Assembly: GCA_002077045.2 (NCBI GenBank)
Contig: KZ111151.1
Coordinates: forward strand, 1,102,437-1,166,436
Reading direction: 5' to 3'
Origin: Rachicladosporium sp. CCFEE 5018
Lineage: Eukaryota; Ascomycota; Dothideomycetes; Cladosporiales; Cladosporiaceae
DNA: 64,000 nucleotides
Shown: one piece after another, positions 61,565 to 64,000 of the stretch
Layout of the letters: every line of letters begins with the position of its first letter
Position numbering within the stretch: the first letter of the stretch is position 1
Notes under the pieces: model-generated
What the model was told of the DNA's origin: nothing
The model's input: the letters and a program-made list of their open reading frames with translations, nothing else
The model's database searches: none
Made by a program: the position numbers and the translations under genes

Positions 61565-62140
61565 TCACCCTCCGAACATGCCTCTTGCCATGCTAATACT
61601 CTTCCGCCAGCTCCGGTTGGTCGACATGCTTGGCCTTGGTTTTGTGATGCTCCTCACCCCTGCGCTGCTTGGGCTTTGTTCGCGCGGTGTACCAGGGTAG
61701 TACTTCGAAGCACTAGGCAGGAGCTCGTGCGGTGGCATGGTCAAGTACATGTTTAGTCTCTCGTTTCGATCGCGATCCATCTGGCCGCGTGTACTGGCTA
61801 CCGTACTTGTACGGCTCAGCGACAACGACAACGACCCAAGAGAACCGGCGCTGTCGCTACGCTGCTGCCGTGTAAAGCCCAGGATCGGCGATGCTGGTGT
61901 GGACGCAACCGATGAGCTGGACGAAGAGGTGCCGCCGAACAGGCGATGAGTCGAGTCCAAGGTACCGTGCTCGGACGTGGAGTTGCACCAAGGGCATGAG
62001 TCCATCCGCCGTTCCCAGCCTTCGAGACGTAGCTTAGCAGGACAATTGGCGAGGTTGTGGTCGTCCTTGCAGGGCTTGATGAGCTCATACCAGCGATGAG
62101 CGCAGTCTTGAGTCGAGACGTTGAGGCCAGCGACGCACAT
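61565..62140 (-). CDS. Small Cys-rich 'MC' protein with Ser-rich tail, copy B
   Basis: 191 residues. C2, C13, H15, C24, C33, C49 and C52 are all retained, while the tail has many substitutions (for example REQ to RQQ, VRSQIN to TRGQMD) and a two-residue LS insertion in SLSLSLS. Conservation concentrated in the first 60 residues supports a folded Cys/His module plus a free tail. Confidence 0.7.
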   Translation of the reverse strand: MCVAGLNVSTQDCAHRWYELIKPCKDDHNLANCPAKLRLEGWERRMDSCPWCNSTSEHGTLDSTHRLFGGTSSSSSSVASTPASPILGFTRQQRSDSAGSLGSLSLSLSRTSTVASTRGQMDRDRNERLNMYLTMPPHELLPSASKYYPGTPREQSPSSAGVRSITKPRPSMSTNRSWRKSISMARGMFGG

Positions 62141-63056
62141 GGTGGCGACTTGATATTCCTTGGAAGTCGCGGTGAGTTTGGTGGCAGAACAAGAAGTGAT
62201 TTCGAGCGCTGGTGTCGAAGGTATAAAACTGTTCGATCACACCACCGAGAGAGGCACTGCAGGTAGTTTAGATAGATGGCGGATCGTCCGGGACTGTGCG
62301 ACTGCAACTGCTGATAGATCACTAAAGCCACTGTTATATCTATCGGATCATGTACGCCACGGCAAGCAGTCAGGATTACAGGCACTCAGTCAGCAGCCAG
62401 CGCACGCCCACGTTGTCGATAAGGGAAGAGTGAGACGTGGGAAGCAGACAGCGCATGGACACCGCCTTATCACGGGTCCTGCGATTTGCTTCTACATCAC
62501 GTTTATGCCTGTCACTGCGTTCGCGTGGCATCGCGTACGTCTCCGAATCATTCTAGTGCCGTTAGATCTGTGTCCCGGTATGCCGGTTTACTAGTCGAAC
62601 TAGGGAGAGCTAAGGACGAGAGCCGGGAGTAGCGTTCCAGATCCCTTGGGTGTGGGTCTGACGACATGCATTTCGAAGATAATTCGTCTCTATTACTCTA
62701 AGAGCAGGAATGTGACATTTCTAACGCTACATATCGCACCTCAAGATCCGTGGTCACAATATGCATGTGTTGGCAGCATCGTCAAGATAGCCGAGCCAAG
62801 ATTTCAAACATGCGGTTCGTGACACCCCAGCGCCGCGGGATGCGCTTCATGCATGCACGCCTCTAGTCGGACGCACCGGACTTCCTTCCACACCGCATCT
62901 TCTACTCACTAATCCATGGTCATCGGCAATGATCTTTGATGTCCGGGCTGGCACTGTTGGTGGGATCTAGAACTCGCTAAGTGGGGAGAGTCGAGTCCAC
63001 CGAGTTGATGCCCCCGCACGTGGGAACACAAGCATGAGATTCCGCTGTGGATCGAG
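62141..63056. other. Intergenic region upstream of MC gene, copy B
   Basis: Counterpart of 14075-15011, with about 99 % identity across 62227-62476 and short deletions near 62680-62790. No gene is called. Confidence 0.5.
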
Positions 63057-63986
63057 TGTTTGCTACCGCTAAAACGATTGAGAGTATGCTGGATTTGCTT
63101 GATGACTATAGAGACCTTTCGGCATCGAACGGCACCACCCAGTGCGACGCAGGACAATACTGTGAATGGCCTGTACGGCAGTGCGTCAATATATCGAATC
63201 GCTCACGACGCGCTGCGCGAGCTCACCGATGCGCATTACTCCATGCTAAGACACTCCTCCACTCAGCAAGGCTTTCAATTGCCGAGAACGCTCTGTCCAT
63301 CTCGACTCGTCTACTGTGAAGATGATATCCATGAGGCGGCGCCTGGCGACTTTAGACATCGGAAAATTTGCCTCACGGCACTGTCTTCGCACTGCCCAAG
63401 CTCGATGATCTGTCCGCGCAGCTCGTCGATATATCGGGGGCTGGCGATCTTGTGTTGCCAAGGCACTGTCCACGGCCGATCTGGTTTCTGCACCAATCTC
63501 AGGCCTCCCACAGCGCGCGCGATTCTGCGTATCGAAGATGTGATCGACGACCACAGCGCTGACGTAGAGGTAAGCTACAAGGTCAACCATGTGAGACTTG
63601 TGATCGTGGCCAAGCAGCTGCAGGACATCATTCGCGGGACAGGCTGACAGCATGCACAACTTTGCGAGCCCGATCTCAAGGAGATCACATCAGGACTGCA
63701 GCATGTTGCAGCCAACGCTCGACTGCTTGACCTGCGTCGCTCGCGGTGACGAACCACCCTCAGTTGTGATCAAGTGGTGCTGTCGTGTTGCCATCTGGTC
63801 CACAGAGTTCGCAATTCTTCAATAATCGAGTTGTTCTACGTGTGGTCGGCATTTGGTCGGCGCGTATTTGGCCACTTGACCAGTCCTTGCCGGCTGTCCA
63901 CACACGTCCCAGACGAGGCAGATATCAAGGCGTTGCTTGCCGGACGAGGTGGTCCATCACGCATCTCATGAGCCGAGTAGAAGTAG
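63057..63986 (+). pseudogene. Degenerate protein-coding relic, copy B
   Basis: The same succession of protein-like blocks in shifting frames as at 15012-15940. Here one frame stays open for 195 codons (63060-63647), because the copy A stop is TGT and one extra T is present near 63367. Parts of that frame have poor coding composition while better blocks lie in other frames, so this is read as chance openness in a decayed gene. It ends THVPDEADIKALLAGRGGPS before TGA. Confidence 0.35.
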
Positions 63987-64000
63987 CATTGCGACCCATG

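Larger units (their letters stand above)
48040..64000. repeat. Copy B of the direct segmental duplication
   Basis: Partner of the block at 1-15956. The copies start 48039 bases apart, with about 32 kb of sequence that is single-copy in this window between them. Every gene retained in copy A is also open in copy B with the same exon structure. Neither copy of the well-supported genes is a pseudogene, and most amino-acid changes are conservative. Copy B includes the complete deaminase locus, which copy A has only in part. The window ends before COX16, so it is not visible whether COX16 and the Mec1 gene also follow copy B. Confidence 0.97.

Noticed and set aside
1..64000. tRNA, rRNA, CRISPR array, telomeric or centromeric sequence
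   Set aside because: I scanned for the tRNA B-box (GGTTCGA-type), regularly spaced short repeats and TTAGGG arrays and found none convincing.

Overview
The window is nuclear DNA of a filamentous or yeast-like ascomycete. Short GT-AG introns of about 49-60 nt with CTAAC or CTGAC-type branch points interrupt many genes. The proteins are fungal: a CFEM/GPI cell-wall protein, a UvsB/Mec1 kinase, COX16, TMA7, a Prp4 kinase and a Ran1-type kinase. Their style suggests Dothideomycetes (Capnodiales-like), but no marker in the window proves the order.

The dominant feature is a direct duplication of at least 16 kb. Bases 1-15956 reappear in the same order and orientation at 48040-64000. Both copies run to the window edges, so the true repeat may be longer. 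Each copy carries a CMP/dCMP-type deaminase (5' part only in copy A), a CFEM GPI-anchored protein, mitochondrial ribosomal protein bL9m, a membrane-anchored USP-type deubiquitinase, TMA7, a transcription-type cyclin, an asteroid/XPG-like protein, a small Cys-rich 'MC' protein and a degenerate gene. Reading frames, intron positions and start codons match in both copies for the spliced and single-exon genes. Divergence is mosaic: long tracts differ by about 1-3 %, while short tracts differ by nearly 20 %, mostly at silent sites. This fits homeologous or allelic copies with patchy gene conversion better than one recent tandem duplication. A 100-N scaffold gap (27414-27513) lies between the copies, so a scaffolding join of two haplotypes or homeologs is a live alternative.

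The roughly 32 kb between the copies is single-copy here. In order it holds COX16 and a divergent Mec1/ATR checkpoint kinase, a MscS channel with an EF-hand, the gap with a 5'-truncated gene after it, a 3-ketoacyl-CoA thiolase, a lysine-rich conserved protein of unknown role, six-exon LSC2 (succinyl-CoA ligase beta), two tandem small Cys/His-rich 'MC' proteins, a purine phosphoribosyltransferase, a 3.6-kb gene-free stretch with four AGCCAATC octamers, a Ran1-like kinase, the Prp4 spliceosomal kinase, a silk-like Gly/Ala-rich secreted protein, an NTF2/SnoaL-like protein and the complete copy B deaminase.

Most genes are housekeeping functions (mitochondrial energy and translation, DNA-damage signalling, splicing, transcription, ubiquitin, purine salvage). 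There is no biosynthetic cluster, transposon, tRNA or CRISPR array. The least explained elements are the mosaic duplication, the MC-protein family, the silk-like protein, the deaminase segment open in two frames, and the Prp4 introns that preserve frame if retained.
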